Shown: in pieces, positions 43,865 through 53,121 of the stretch
Layout of the letters: each line of letters starts with the position of its first letter
Numbering within the stretch: the stretch's first letter is position 1
NCBI GenBank assembly: GCA_012517475.1
Contig: JAAYUV010000027.1
Location: forward strand, 19,124 to 83,123
DNA length: 64,000 bases
Source: Peptococcaceae bacterium
GTDB lineage: Bacteria; Bacillota; Desulfitobacteriia; Desulfitobacteriales; Syntrophobotulaceae
Direction: 5' to 3'
The notes under the pieces: generated by a model
What the model was told of the DNA's origin: nothing
The model's input: only the letters and a program-made list of their open reading frames with translations
Database searches by the model: none
Translations under genes and position numbers: made by a program

Positions 43865-46522
43865 TTATTTTCTTGATTTTAACAGGCTTTGTGCGGCGCT
43901 TAATCTGGCAATCGGAACCCGGAATGGAGAACAGGAAACATAATCAAGGTTAATCTCCTGGCAAAACTCGATAGAAGAAGGATCCCCTCCATGTTCACCG
44001 CAGATTCCTATTTTGAGTCCAGGATTGCTCATCCGTCCTAACTCTACACAGATTTTCATGATCTTTCCTACCCCGTCCCTGTCCAAAACGGCAAAGGGGT
44101 TTTCCGCAAGGATTTTGTTATTGATATATACCGGCAAGAATTTCCCTTCCGCGTCATCCCGGGAAAAACCAAATACGGTCTGGGTAAGGTCATTGGTTCC
44201 AAAGGAGAAAAAGTCGGAATAGCGGGCAATCTCATCCGCTGTAAGGGCTGCTCTGGGCATTTCAATCATTGTCCCTGTTTTAAAAGGAATTTCTACTCCT
44301 TCAGACTCCATAACTTCCCTGGCAATATTTTCGGTTTGTTCACGGAGAATCTCCAGCTCTTTATAATGCACGACCAGGGGAATTTTGACCTGAGGGAATA
44401 CTTCATAACCTTCCTTGACCAGCCTGGCGGAAGCTTGAAATATGGCCTTGGACTGCATCGCATAAATCTCGGGGTAAGTAATGCCAAGACGGCAGCCCCG
44501 GTGGCCGAGCATAGGATTCATTTCATGCAAGGCCTTTACTTTTTTCAGGAGCACCTCTTTCAAATAGAGGTCTTCCTGAATTTTTCTGTCTTCCAGGTCT
44601 TGAGTAAGCTTCAGTCTTAAGATATCTTCCGCCAGTTCTTCCGCATTAGGAAGGAATTCATGCAGGGGAGGATCCAGTAGCCTGATGGTAACAGGAAGCC
44701 CCGACATTGCTTTTAAAATGCCGTAAAAATCGTTTTCCTGCATCGGCAGTAACTGGGCCAGCGCCTCTTCTCTTTCTTCCAGAGTCTGGGCCAGAATCAT
44801 TTTCTGGACAATAGGCAACCGCGCAGGATCCATAAACATATGTTCCGTCCGGCAAAGACCGATTCCTTGAGCCCCGAACTCCCTGGCTTTGGCCGCATCC
44901 AGCGGATTATCCGCATTGGCCATAACCTTAAGCGTTCTCAGTTCATCCGCCCACTTTAATATCGTACGGAATTCTTCACTGAGATCGGGATCTTTCATCG
45001 GCACCGTTCCGCGGATGACCCTGCCTGTCCCGCCGTCAATGGTAATCTCGGCTCCCTCGGGATATTCTTCGTTATTGATCACTAACTTTTTATCTGAGTA
45101 ATAAATTTTTAATGCTTCACAACCGCATACAGCCGGTTTTCCCATATGCCTGGCGACGACTGCGGCATGACTTGTCATCCCGCCCCTGCTGGTAAGTATG
45201 CCTTGGGCTGCCAGAACACCGTGAATATCGTCCGGAGTGGTCTCCGTTCTGACCAAAATAACCTTTTCACCGGTCTGTCCTAATTTTTCCGCAATGTTTG
45301 CATCAAAAACAATCTTGCCTGAAGCGGCGCCGGGAGAAGCAGGCAAACCGGCAGCAAGAATATCCAGTTTGGCTTCATCATCAATCCTGCGATGAAGTAA
45401 TTTACCCAATTGATGCGGGTCAATACGGCTTATCGCTTCTTCCTTGGTGATAAGCCCTTCTTTACAAAGCTCTACTGCGATCCGGATAGAAGCAGAAATC
45501 GTACATTTTCCGTTTCTGGTCTGGAGAATAAAAAGTTTTCCTTTTTCGATCGTAAATTCGATGTCCTGCATATCCCGGTAATGTTTTTCCAGGCTCGACG
45601 CAATCCGGCAAAATTGCTCATACAGTTCCGCATTTTCATTTTGCAGGCTCTTGATCGGAAGGGGAGTACGAATACCCGCCACAACATCTTCACCTTGAGC
45701 GTTCATCAAAAATTCGCCGTACAGAACTTTTTCCCCCGTGGAAGGATTACGGGTAAAAGCTACACCGGTTCCGGAGTCCCTGCCCATATTGCCGAAAACC
45801 ATGGATTGAACATTAACCGCCGTGCCGATATCGTCCGGGATGTGATTCACTTTCCTGTAAAACTTGGCTCTTTGGTTATTCCAGGATTTGAAAACGGCTG
45901 TGATCGCTTGTTTTAACTGTTCATACGGATCATCCGGAAAAGGATTCCCTGTCTCTGTTCTGATAAGGTTTTTGAATTTTTTCACGAGGTCTTTTAAAGA
46001 ATCCGGAGTAAGTTCGGAATCAAATTCTGCCCCCTGTTTCTCTTTTACTTCATCCAAAATATTTTCAAACCGGTAGCTTTCTATACCGAGAACAACATCG
46101 CCGAACATCTGAATAAAACGGCGATAGCAATCATATGCAAATCTTTCGTTTTGGGTCGCTTTTGCCAAACCATCCGCCGTCTCATCATTTAATCCCAGAT
46201 TAAGGATGGTATCCATCATGCCCGGCATGGAAATCTTGGCTCCGGACCGGACTGAAACCAAAAGCGGATTCAGCGGGTCACCAAATTTTTTTCCGGCTGA
46301 ATTCTCAACATCTTGGATGGCAGGAATAATTTGCTCCCATAAACCCCCGGGAAAAGATTCCCCGGCGGTATAATATTCCCGGCAGGCTTCTGTCGTAACC
46401 GTAAAACCCTGCGGTACATTCAGCCCAATACTGGTCATTTCCGCAAGATTAGCGCCTTTACCGCCTAAAAGATCCCGCATGCCGGAATTTCCATCACGAA
46501 AAAGGTAAATATATTTCTTCAT
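43865..46522 (-). CDS. ppdK: pyruvate, phosphate dikinase
   Basis: The N-terminal ATP-grasp region has GGKGANLAEMTSIGLNVPQG. The central phosphohistidine domain has GGMTSHAAVVARHMGKPAVCG with the catalytic His, and the C-terminal TIM barrel has GTNDLTQTVFGFSRDD and IGICGEHGGDPSS. The length of 885 residues is normal. It interconverts pyruvate, ATP and Pi with PEP, AMP and PPi. GGGGAG precedes the ATG. Its regulator is encoded 8 bases upstream and the CcpN repressor just beyond. Confidence 0.97.
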   Translation of the reverse strand: MKKYIYLFRDGNSGMRDLLGGKGANLAEMTSIGLNVPQGFTVTTEACREYYTAGESFPGGLWEQIIPAIQDVENSAGKKFGDPLNPLLVSVRSGAKISMPGMMDTILNLGLNDETADGLAKATQNERFAYDCYRRFIQMFGDVVLGIESYRFENILDEVKEKQGAEFDSELTPDSLKDLVKKFKNLIRTETGNPFPDDPYEQLKQAITAVFKSWNNQRAKFYRKVNHIPDDIGTAVNVQSMVFGNMGRDSGTGVAFTRNPSTGEKVLYGEFLMNAQGEDVVAGIRTPLPIKSLQNENAELYEQFCRIASSLEKHYRDMQDIEFTIEKGKLFILQTRNGKCTISASIRIAVELCKEGLITKEEAISRIDPHQLGKLLHRRIDDEAKLDILAAGLPASPGAASGKIVFDANIAEKLGQTGEKVILVRTETTPDDIHGVLAAQGILTSRGGMTSHAAVVARHMGKPAVCGCEALKIYYSDKKLVINNEEYPEGAEITIDGGTGRVIRGTVPMKDPDLSEEFRTILKWADELRTLKVMANADNPLDAAKAREFGAQGIGLCRTEHMFMDPARLPIVQKMILAQTLEEREEALAQLLPMQENDFYGILKAMSGLPVTIRLLDPPLHEFLPNAEELAEDILRLKLTQDLEDRKIQEDLYLKEVLLKKVKALHEMNPMLGHRGCRLGITYPEIYAMQSKAIFQASARLVKEGYEVFPQVKIPLVVHYKELEILREQTENIAREVMESEGVEIPFKTGTMIEMPRAALTADEIARYSDFFSFGTNDLTQTVFGFSRDDAEGKFLPVYINNKILAENPFAVLDRDGVGKIMKICVELGRMSNPGLKIGICGEHGGDPSSIEFCQEINLDYVSCSPFRVPIARLSAAQSLLKSRK

Positions 46523-46530
46523 TGCTTTTC

Positions 46531-47343
46531 TTACTCCCCTTTATATATTTTTTGCATGATAATGCTGGCTGTCTCTTCTACTGCCCTGGTAGTTGTATCA
46601 ATTGTAAAGCAGCCAATCTTTCTCATAATTTGTTCGGCATATTCCAGTTCTTCCATAATCCTGTTAAGATTGGCATAATCCGCGGAAACCCCCAGCCCCA
46701 GAGTCTTTAAGCGTTCACTCCGTATCTGGTTAAGCTTTTCAGGACTTAAAACCAGCCCAAATATCTTTTTGGGGGGAATGATAAAAAGCTCGCGGGGAGG
46801 CGTAACTTCGGGGACAAGCGGGATATTTGCCGTCTTAATTCCTTTATGAGCAAGATACATGCTAAGCGGAGTTTTGGATGTTCTGGAGACACCAACCAGG
46901 ACAACATCTGCAAAAAGAGCGCCGCGCGGGTCTTTTCCGTCATCATATTTCACCGCAAACTCAACAGCTTCCACCTTGCGGAAATATTGTTCGTCCAAAC
47001 GATAGGTGATGTTCGGAATATTTTTGGGCTGTAAGCCCGTCTTTTCTGCCAGTGCTGAGATCAGAGGACTTAAAATATCTATGGTAATCAGGTCTTTTTC
47101 TTTGGCCCGGCGCTCTATGTATAACCTGAGATCGGTCAAAACCAGGGTATAAACCAGAATGGCCTGTTCCTCTACCGCTTCCTCCAAAATCTCATCAATA
47201 TGTGTTTCATCCTGAACATAGGGAACCCTTCTGATCTTGGTCTTGATTCCGTTAAACTGTGCAGCTGCAGCTCTGCTGACAAACTCTGCCGTCTCTCCCA
47301 ACGCGTCGGAAATAACATAAATTACCGGGATCTGTTCTGTCAC
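46531..47343 (-). CDS. PPDK regulatory protein (bifunctional kinase/phosphorylase, DUF299)
   Basis: It carries the family motifs VISDALGETAEFVSRAA at the start, the nucleotide-binding VLVGVSRTSKTPLSMYLA and a GLVLSPEKLNQIR segment. This family reversibly phosphorylates a threonine of PPDK (ADP-dependent kinase, Pi-dependent phosphorylase). It starts at GTG with GAGGGG 9 bases upstream. The close link to ppdK supports control of PPDK over PEP synthase as the target. The Bacillus homolog is YqfL, next to ccpN. Confidence 0.94.
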   Translation of the reverse strand: MTEQIPVIYVISDALGETAEFVSRAAAAQFNGIKTKIRRVPYVQDETHIDEILEEAVEEQAILVYTLVLTDLRLYIERRAKEKDLITIDILSPLISALAEKTGLQPKNIPNITYRLDEQYFRKVEAVEFAVKYDDGKDPRGALFADVVLVGVSRTSKTPLSMYLAHKGIKTANIPLVPEVTPPRELFIIPPKKIFGLVLSPEKLNQIRSERLKTLGLGVSADYANLNRIMEELEYAEQIMRKIGCFTIDTTTRAVEETASIIMQKIYKGE

Positions 47344-47385
47344 CGGAAATTCCCCTCACTTTCTCAATTACACTATTTAAAGATG

Positions 47386-48018
47386 CTAACAGCCTAATTC
47401 CACAAAAAGATTGGTGACATTGGTCTTTGTAAACCTGCCAACTACTTCAAAAACAGCATTTCCATCCTCATTAATGTAGTTATCCACCACAGGCAGGGTA
47501 TCAACCTGATGCTGGACGATTTTCCTTGCCGCATCCAAAACAGACTCATCCGACGTAACCATTACAATGTTAGGCATTCTGGTCATGATCACGCCGATCG
47601 GAACCTGATGCAATTCAATTTTCCCAAGAGAAGCTTTGAGGATATCCTTTCGGGATACCATCCCTTTCAACTCACGGCCCTCGCCTACCACGATAAGGCT
47701 GCCGACATTATTCGTGAACATGGATACGACCGCATCGTAAATCGAAATGTTTTCTTTCACCGCTGCGGCAATAGATTTGAAATCCCCTACCCTAAGCTGA
47801 CGCATTCTTTCCGCTATGGGAGAACGTCCCCGGTCTTCCTTATAAAAATAACCCACCCTCGGTCTGGCCTCTAAGACCCCGGTCATGGTAAGGATGGTCA
47901 GATCCGGTCTGAGAGTAGCCCTTGTCAGTTTGAGCTGGCTGGCTATTTGTTCTCCCGTCATCGGACTATATTTTTTGACAAGCTCCACGATCTTTTCTTG
48001 ACGTTCAGAAAGCCTCAT
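47386..48018 (-). CDS. ccpN: CcpN-like transcriptional repressor with CBS domains
   Basis: The N-terminal winged helix (about 1-60: RLSERQEKIVELVKKYSPMTGEQIASQL with the family's TRATLRPDL) is followed by two CBS domains (75-205) that bind adenine nucleotides. In Bacillus, CcpN represses gluconeogenic genes when glycolytic carbon is present. Here it lies directly upstream of the PPDK regulator and ppdK. I chose the ATG at 48018, with GGAG upstream; the frame can extend to a GTG at 48027. Repeated operator-like sequences lie upstream. Confidence 0.92.
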   Translation of the reverse strand: MRLSERQEKIVELVKKYSPMTGEQIASQLKLTRATLRPDLTILTMTGVLEARPRVGYFYKEDRGRSPIAERMRQLRVGDFKSIAAAVKENISIYDAVVSMFTNNVGSLIVVGEGRELKGMVSRKDILKASLGKIELHQVPIGVIMTRMPNIVMVTSDESVLDAARKIVQHQVDTLPVVDNYINEDGNAVFEVVGRFTKTNVTNLFVELGC

Positions 48019-48082
48019 TAAAATCACTCTCCGGAAGAAAAGTATTAATATTATAATATATTTCTATGCTTTTCAGCGAAAT

Positions 48083-48257
48083 ATTATGTCACATTTGATT
48101 AAATAATATCACATTATTTTTTATTCGTATAGGGTTATTCAAATTGACATAATATTTATACTATTGATAATAAGGGGTAATTTTAATTAATTTATTGACA
48201 GTTTATTCTTTTTCAGCCTAGGATATGTATAACTTAATTTAGAAATTATGTCATATT
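48083..48257. promoter_or_regulatory. ccpN: three CcpN-type operator-like repeats upstream of ccpN
   Basis: The 9-mer ATTATGTCA occurs at 48083-48091 and 48245-48253 on the plus strand and at 48145-48153 on the minus strand. The 48247-48257 copy reads TATGTCATATT, which agrees with the CcpN operator consensus as I recall it from Bacillus (TRTGHYATAYW). The other two differ by one or two bases. Autoregulation is inferred. Confidence 0.55.
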
Positions 48258-48274
48258 ATTTCTGATCAACCGAT

Positions 48275-48328
48275 AAAAAAACCGTTATGAACATTCCCCT
48301 TGCCAAAGGATGACGGGCATAACGGTTT
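48275..48328 (-). terminator. terminator of the glyQS operon
   Basis: A 10-bp stem (AACCGTTATG / CATAACGGTT) with a long loop is followed by seven T on the minus strand, 40 bases past the glyS stop. Confidence 0.88.
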
Positions 48329-48367
48329 ATTTCTTTATAGACAATCTTCAGGTAATTAAACTTATAT

Positions 48368-50440
48368 TTATGCCAATAAGGTGAGATCACCAAGACAGTT
48401 TAATTGTTTTACGCATTCCTGTAACAGCCCCAGCCGGGCATTCCGGACTTTTTCATCCTCTATCATGATCATGACGGAATCGAAAAGTTTTTCAATAAAA
48501 GGCACAAGCCCTGCCGCCTGAGAATAAGCCGTGCCATAATCGACTGAACCGATGGCATTATTAATGAGAGATTCTTTTTCCGCCAGCGATTTGGCCAGTT
48601 CAATCTCAGACGGATCGGTTAAATCGGATAAAGACCAAGGGGCGCCTGTTGCCTTTTTACTTAAGTTCACACAGCGCACTGCGGCATTTAAATAAGCATG
48701 AAAACCGTCTTCTTCTCTCCGCTCGGACAGGCATTTGGCCTTTTTAAGCGCTGCATACGGTTTCCCTGCGCCCTGCGCCATAACCGCATCCACGGTATCA
48801 TAGCGTATCCCTGTCTCTTGAAGCAGATATCTGATTCTTTGATTAAAGAAATCTTCCAGGAGGGGCATAATTTTTGTTAATGGCTCAAGCACAATCCCCT
48901 GGTCTCCAAAGATGTTATAGGATTCTTCCAGGAGAGACGGCAGGGAAAGATTCCGGTTATCCTGCATGAGCATCCCGACAACGCCCAAGGCCTGCCTTCT
49001 TAAGGCATAGGGATCCTGAGAACCGGTAGGCTGAATTCCAATCCCGAAAGAGCCCACAATGGCATCAATGCGGTCAGCTAAACTTACTGTTTTTCCGGTT
49101 ACGGAAGCAGGGAACTCATCTCCGGCAAAACGCGGCCGGTAATGCTCGGCAATCCCTGTGCAGACTTCTTTTTCTTCACCGTTATTTTTGGCGTAATAGG
49201 CGCCCATAATACCCTGAAGTTCGGGGAAATCATAGACCATATGCGTAACCAGATCAGCTTTGGCCAGATAGGCAGTACGGTCGACCAGTTCCTTTTCCTT
49301 CTCATTCAAACCCATTTTCTCCGCAATGATACCGGCAAGCTTTCTGAGCCGCTCAACTCTTTGTCCTACCGTACCCAGCTTTTCGTGATAAACAACCCGG
49401 TCAAGCTGAGGGACTAAAGTAGAAAGAGATTTCTTCAAGTCTTCACGGTAATAAAACGAGGCATCTTCCAAACGGGCCTTTAAAACCTTCTTGTTGCCTT
49501 CTTTCACAAGATCCAGGGAAGTGCTGTCCCCGTTGCGCACCGTGATAAAATAAGGCAGAAGTTTGCCGTCTTCCCCCCGGACCGGAAAATACCGCTGATG
49601 TTCCTTCATCGGAGTGGTTATCACTTCTTCCGGCAGCACCATATATTTAACATCCACTTCTCCCATCAGAGCGGTAGGATACTCAACCAGGTGACAGATT
49701 TCGGTGAGAAGGGACTCATCTTCATCTACTTTCCCCCCAACCTTAGCCACCAGAGCCCCGATCTGTTTCCAAATGGCTTCCTTTCTTCTATCCTGGTCGG
49801 CCAATACGTAAGCGCTTTCCAATGCTTCAAGATACTCATCGGGTTTTACCAGACGGACATATCCTCCAAGGGTACGGTGACCGCGGGAAGTCCTTCCGGC
49901 CTGCAAACCCGCATAACCGAAGGGTATAACCTGATCCCCGTAGAGTGTAACCAGCCAGCGAATGGGACGGGCAAAACGGATATCATACTCGCCCCAACGC
50001 ATCGGTTTGGGGAAATTCAGCCCGTTGATTAAGTCCAGACAAAATTTGGGCAGAAGTTTTTCTGTTTCTTCCCCTTTTAAGGACTTCATCGCAAAGACAT
50101 AGGGTACGCCATTAAAATCTTTAATATACAGCTCCTCGGTGGTAACCCCCTGACCCCGGGCAAATCCCTCCGCAGCCTTGGTCGGCTTGCCTTCGGCATC
50201 AAAAGCTGCCTTCCGTGCCGGCCCTTTGGCTTCTTCCTGAACATCCGCCTGTTTTTCAGCCAGGGACTGAACAAAAAGGGCAATTCTCCTTGGGGTTACA
50301 TAGCCTTTTAACTCTTTATACTCCAGGCGGAGCTCCGACAAAAGTTTACGGGCATTGCTCTCCATTTGGGAAACCGCGCCAGGCGCAAACTTCGCCGGCA
50401 TTTCCTCTGTACCGATCTCGAACAAGAAATCTTTGCTCAT
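48368..50440 (-). CDS. glyS: glycyl-tRNA synthetase beta subunit
   Basis: It begins MSKDFLFEIGTEEMPAKF, the family signature. MRWGEYDIRFARPIRWLV, GHRTLGG and an HD-like region (YLAKADLVTHMVYDFPELQG) follow, and the protein ends with the DALR-type anticodon domain. With GlyQ it forms the alpha2beta2 enzyme charging tRNA-Gly. Three ATGs overlap the glyQ stop; the one at 50440 has the best spacing to AAGGGGA. The frame extends 24 codons further into glyQ. Its 690 residues are normal. Confidence 0.96.
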   Translation of the reverse strand: MSKDFLFEIGTEEMPAKFAPGAVSQMESNARKLLSELRLEYKELKGYVTPRRIALFVQSLAEKQADVQEEAKGPARKAAFDAEGKPTKAAEGFARGQGVTTEELYIKDFNGVPYVFAMKSLKGEETEKLLPKFCLDLINGLNFPKPMRWGEYDIRFARPIRWLVTLYGDQVIPFGYAGLQAGRTSRGHRTLGGYVRLVKPDEYLEALESAYVLADQDRRKEAIWKQIGALVAKVGGKVDEDESLLTEICHLVEYPTALMGEVDVKYMVLPEEVITTPMKEHQRYFPVRGEDGKLLPYFITVRNGDSTSLDLVKEGNKKVLKARLEDASFYYREDLKKSLSTLVPQLDRVVYHEKLGTVGQRVERLRKLAGIIAEKMGLNEKEKELVDRTAYLAKADLVTHMVYDFPELQGIMGAYYAKNNGEEKEVCTGIAEHYRPRFAGDEFPASVTGKTVSLADRIDAIVGSFGIGIQPTGSQDPYALRRQALGVVGMLMQDNRNLSLPSLLEESYNIFGDQGIVLEPLTKIMPLLEDFFNQRIRYLLQETGIRYDTVDAVMAQGAGKPYAALKKAKCLSERREEDGFHAYLNAAVRCVNLSKKATGAPWSLSDLTDPSEIELAKSLAEKESLINNAIGSVDYGTAYSQAAGLVPFIEKLFDSVMIMIEDEKVRNARLGLLQECVKQLNCLGDLTLLA

Positions 50441-50442
50441 CA

Positions 50443-51321
50443 TCATTCCCCTTTCTGTTTTAGGAGCGGGAACCCTAATTCTTCCCTCTGGGTTACATAG
50501 GCTTGGGCGCAAAGCCTGGCCAGATTTCTTACCCGTGCGATATAACCCGTTCTTTCTGTTACACTGATTGCCCCCCTGGCCTCAAGAAGATTAAAGGTAT
50601 GGGAGCATTTCAGTACATAATCATAAGCGGGTACAACCAGCCCGTATTTAACAGTCCGTTCCGCTTCTTTTTCATACATTTCAAACCAAGTTCTTAAAGC
50701 CTCTACATCAGCGACTTCAAAGTTATACCGGGAATAATCTTTTTCGTTCTGAAGGTAAATATCCCCGTATCGAATATCTCCAACCCATTCGATATCAAAA
50801 ACACTGTCTTTTCGTTGAATAAATTTAGCCAATCTTTCAATTCCATAGGTTACTTCAGCGCAAACAGGTCTACAGTCAATTCCGCCGCATTGCTGGAAAT
50901 AGGTAAACTGAGTAACCTCCTCCCCGTCCAACCATACTTCCCAACCCAGCCCCCAGGCTCCGAGGGTTGGGGATTCCCAGTTATCCTCAACAAAACGGAT
51001 ATCATGGTCTTTTGGATTGATGCCCAATCTCTCCAAACTTTCCAGATACAGTTCCTGAATATTATCCGGTGAAGGTTTCATAATGACTTGATATTGAAAA
51101 TAATGCTGCAAACGATTGGGATTCTCTCCGTATCTCCCGTCAGCAGGCCTTCTGGAAGGCTCTACATAAGCTACATTCCAGGGTTCAGGGCCCAAAGCCC
51201 GTAAGAAAGTTGCCGGGTTCATGGTTCCGGCGCCTTTTTCCATGTCGTATGGCTGAGCAATGATACATCCCTGTTCTCCCCAAAACTGGTTGAGGCTCAG
51301 GATCATGTCTTGAAACTTCAT
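50443..51321 (-). CDS. glyQ: glycyl-tRNA synthetase alpha subunit
   Basis: This catalytic subunit of 292 residues has [63 protein letters not shown] and [27 protein letters not shown] lies before the ATG at 51321; the extension to 51342 lacks a ribosome site. A T-box leader precedes it. Confidence 0.97.
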   Translation of the reverse strand: MKFQDMILSLNQFWGEQGCIIAQPYDMEKGAGTMNPATFLRALGPEPWNVAYVEPSRRPADGRYGENPNRLQHYFQYQVIMKPSPDNIQELYLESLERLGINPKDHDIRFVEDNWESPTLGAWGLGWEVWLDGEEVTQFTYFQQCGGIDCRPVCAEVTYGIERLAKFIQRKDSVFDIEWVGDIRYGDIYLQNEKDYSRYNFEVADVEALRTWFEMYEKEAERTVKYGLVVPAYDYVLKCSHTFNLLEARGAISVTERTGYIARVRNLARLCAQAYVTQREELGFPLLKQKGE

Positions 51322-51384
51322 GCCGTTTCCTCCTTCATTCATTCAAAAAGTAAAGATAAATACAATCAAACTATCCAACTTGCT

Positions 51385-51625
51385 GCTAAATAAAAAACCC
51401 CCATCCTTACAGCATATACATGCTGCAGGGACGAGAGCTGTTCTCCCGCGGTTCCACCCTGCTTGATTCCCGTAACGGGAATCCGCTTCAAATAACACCC
51501 GCTCCGGGCCGCCCAGTCTGCTGTATCCCGCCCGGTTCCCACCATCCCGGGCTCTCTTGAGAGCACTTGACAGACATCCTTTCCCATCAACGCGATCCAA
51601 CATTTTTATCCGTAGAAAATATGTC
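51385..51625 (-). ncRNA. T-box riboswitch leader of glyQS
   Basis: On the minus strand the T-box core AGGGTGGAACCGCGG lies at 51460-51446. It is preceded by a structured Stem I region (GGGATGGTGGGAACC in the distal loop) and followed by a terminator hairpin with a T-run at 51397-51392. Uncharged tRNA-Gly pairing with the TGG bulge favours the antiterminator and turns on glyQS. The specifier codon should be GGN; I did not place it exactly. Confidence 0.93.
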
Positions 51626-51631
51626 TAGAAT

Positions 51632-51660
51632 ATTATATTCCGGTAAGGATACGATGTCAA
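51632..51660 (-). promoter_or_regulatory. glyQS promoter
   Basis: Perfect TTGACA and TATAAT hexamers with a 17-base spacer lie just upstream of the T-box leader, 5 bases after the recO stop on the minus strand. Confidence 0.9.
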
Positions 51661-51664
51661 ACCT

Positions 51665-52405
51665 TTAAGTCCAAAGCTCGCTTCCCTGTCTCCAGGCCTG
51701 AAGTTTTCTTTCAAATTTCTCTTCGCAATAGATGCAGAGACACCCCAGGATTTCTTCTTTGGTTTTTTTATTCCAGCGCAAGCGGTCCAATATTTTAAGT
51801 TCGGCTCCTAAAAGCTGTCCCATAATGGCCAGGCTTCCGGGATTTAACGTTTTAACCGGCCTGTTGTTTTTACATGCGGCACATAGCAGCCCCCCCGCCT
51901 CAGCGCTGAGAAATGCCTGTTCCCCTTTCAAATCCCTGCCGCATTCAGCACATCGATCCAGGGCAGGAAGGTATCCCAAAAGATGCATGAGCCGAAGGGA
52001 ATAGGAAGCTTGGGCAATGTAAGGATCTAAATGTTTCAGTAAAAACAGAAAACTTAAGGTTAAGGTAAACGCTTCCGGTTCCGGCTGTTCTTTAATTGTG
52101 GAAACGTCAAGAAGCTCGGTTATGCCGGAGGCCGCGATCGTCCTGTCAAAATCATCCCAAAGGTGAATAAAGTTCTCTTTTGGCTGTGCCTGACTAACCG
52201 TATCCAGGGTTTTCCCCCTGTAGAGAAGGAAATCGGCATAGGTAAAAAGCTGGGTGCCTCCTCTTTGGGTACTTTTGGGTTTGCGCACACCCTTGGCAAC
52301 AGCTTCAATCTTCCCTTTTTCTCTGGAAAAAAGGGTAATTAACCTGTCCGACTCTCCATATTCCCGACTGCGGATTACAATGGCATCAGCCGAGTAGACC
52401 GGCAT
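51665..52405 (-). CDS. recO: DNA repair protein RecO
   Basis: An N-terminal OB fold (YSADAIVIRSREYGESDRLITLFSREKGK) is followed by a helical domain and a four-cysteine zinc site (CAECGRDL, CAACK). RecO loads RecA on SSB-coated DNA with RecR. I chose the ATG at 52405 (MPVYSADAIV), with GGTGGGG upstream; the longer frame would need a TTG. The order glyQ-recO-era is that of Bacillus, except that deoC is inserted here. Confidence 0.94.
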   Translation of the reverse strand: MPVYSADAIVIRSREYGESDRLITLFSREKGKIEAVAKGVRKPKSTQRGGTQLFTYADFLLYRGKTLDTVSQAQPKENFIHLWDDFDRTIAASGITELLDVSTIKEQPEPEAFTLTLSFLFLLKHLDPYIAQASYSLRLMHLLGYLPALDRCAECGRDLKGEQAFLSAEAGGLLCAACKNNRPVKTLNPGSLAIMGQLLGAELKILDRLRWNKKTKEEILGCLCIYCEEKFERKLQAWRQGSELWT

Positions 52406-52441
52406 TTCTCTATCCCCACCCAACAAACCTTCTATAAAAAA

Positions 52442-53083
52442 TTATTCAAGAAGAGCTAAACCTGAACTTGTTCCCAACCTGTCCGCGCCCGCTTTAACAA
52501 GTTCCAGGGCGAATTCTTTGGTCCTGATTCCGCCTGACGCCTTTACCTTCAGGGATGGACCGACCCATTCCCTTAAGTTTCGGACATCTTCCACCGTTGC
52601 TCCTCCAAAAAATCCTGTAGACGTTTTTATAAAATCGGCCCCGGATTCTTTTACAATTTCCGATGCCTTTTTCTTCTCTTCCGGATCCAACAGGCTGGTT
52701 TCAATGATGATTTTGATTTTCAGTCCACAGCTTTGGGCAGTCTGTACCATCATTTCTATATCCCTTTGCACTGCCTTCCAATCCCCGGATTTGGCCCTTC
52801 CAATATTCATTACGCAATCCACTTCTCTGGCCCCATGGGCTTTTGCCGCCAGGATCTCCTGAACTTTTATTTCCGTAATAGCCGCCCCAAGCGGAAACCC
52901 TACTACCGTTGAGGGGGCGACACTCGTACCATGCAATAAACGGGCAGCCGTACAAAGATAGGATGGGTTTACACACACAGAGGCAAATCCGTGTTTTACC
53001 GCCTCATGGCAAAGGGTGACAATATCTTTTTCCGTAGCCTCAGGCTTCAAAAGCGTATGATCTATTTTTCCTGCCAGTTCCAT
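52442..53083 (-). CDS. deoC: deoxyribose-phosphate aldolase
   Basis: This 213-residue class I aldolase has the Schiff-base lysine in DFIKTSTGF, plus AGKIDHTLLKPEAT, VDCVMNIGRAKSGDW, KVKASGGI and LGTSSG. It cleaves 2-deoxyribose-5-phosphate to acetaldehyde and glyceraldehyde-3-phosphate for nucleoside salvage. It sits between era and recO. The nearby cytidine deaminase gene makes a small salvage link. AAGGGAAAG precedes the ATG. Confidence 0.96.
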   Translation of the reverse strand: MELAGKIDHTLLKPEATEKDIVTLCHEAVKHGFASVCVNPSYLCTAARLLHGTSVAPSTVVGFPLGAAITEIKVQEILAAKAHGAREVDCVMNIGRAKSGDWKAVQRDIEMMVQTAQSCGLKIKIIIETSLLDPEEKKKASEIVKESGADFIKTSTGFFGGATVEDVRNLREWVGPSLKVKASGGIRTKEFALELVKAGADRLGTSSGLALLE

Positions 53084-53121
53084 GTTGATTCTTTCCCTTC
53101 AGAAAATTGTAAGAAGGTAAC

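Noticed and set aside
51343..51603. 86-residue ORF upstream of glyQ
   Set aside because: It lies wholly in the T-box leader, whose RNA features explain the sequence.
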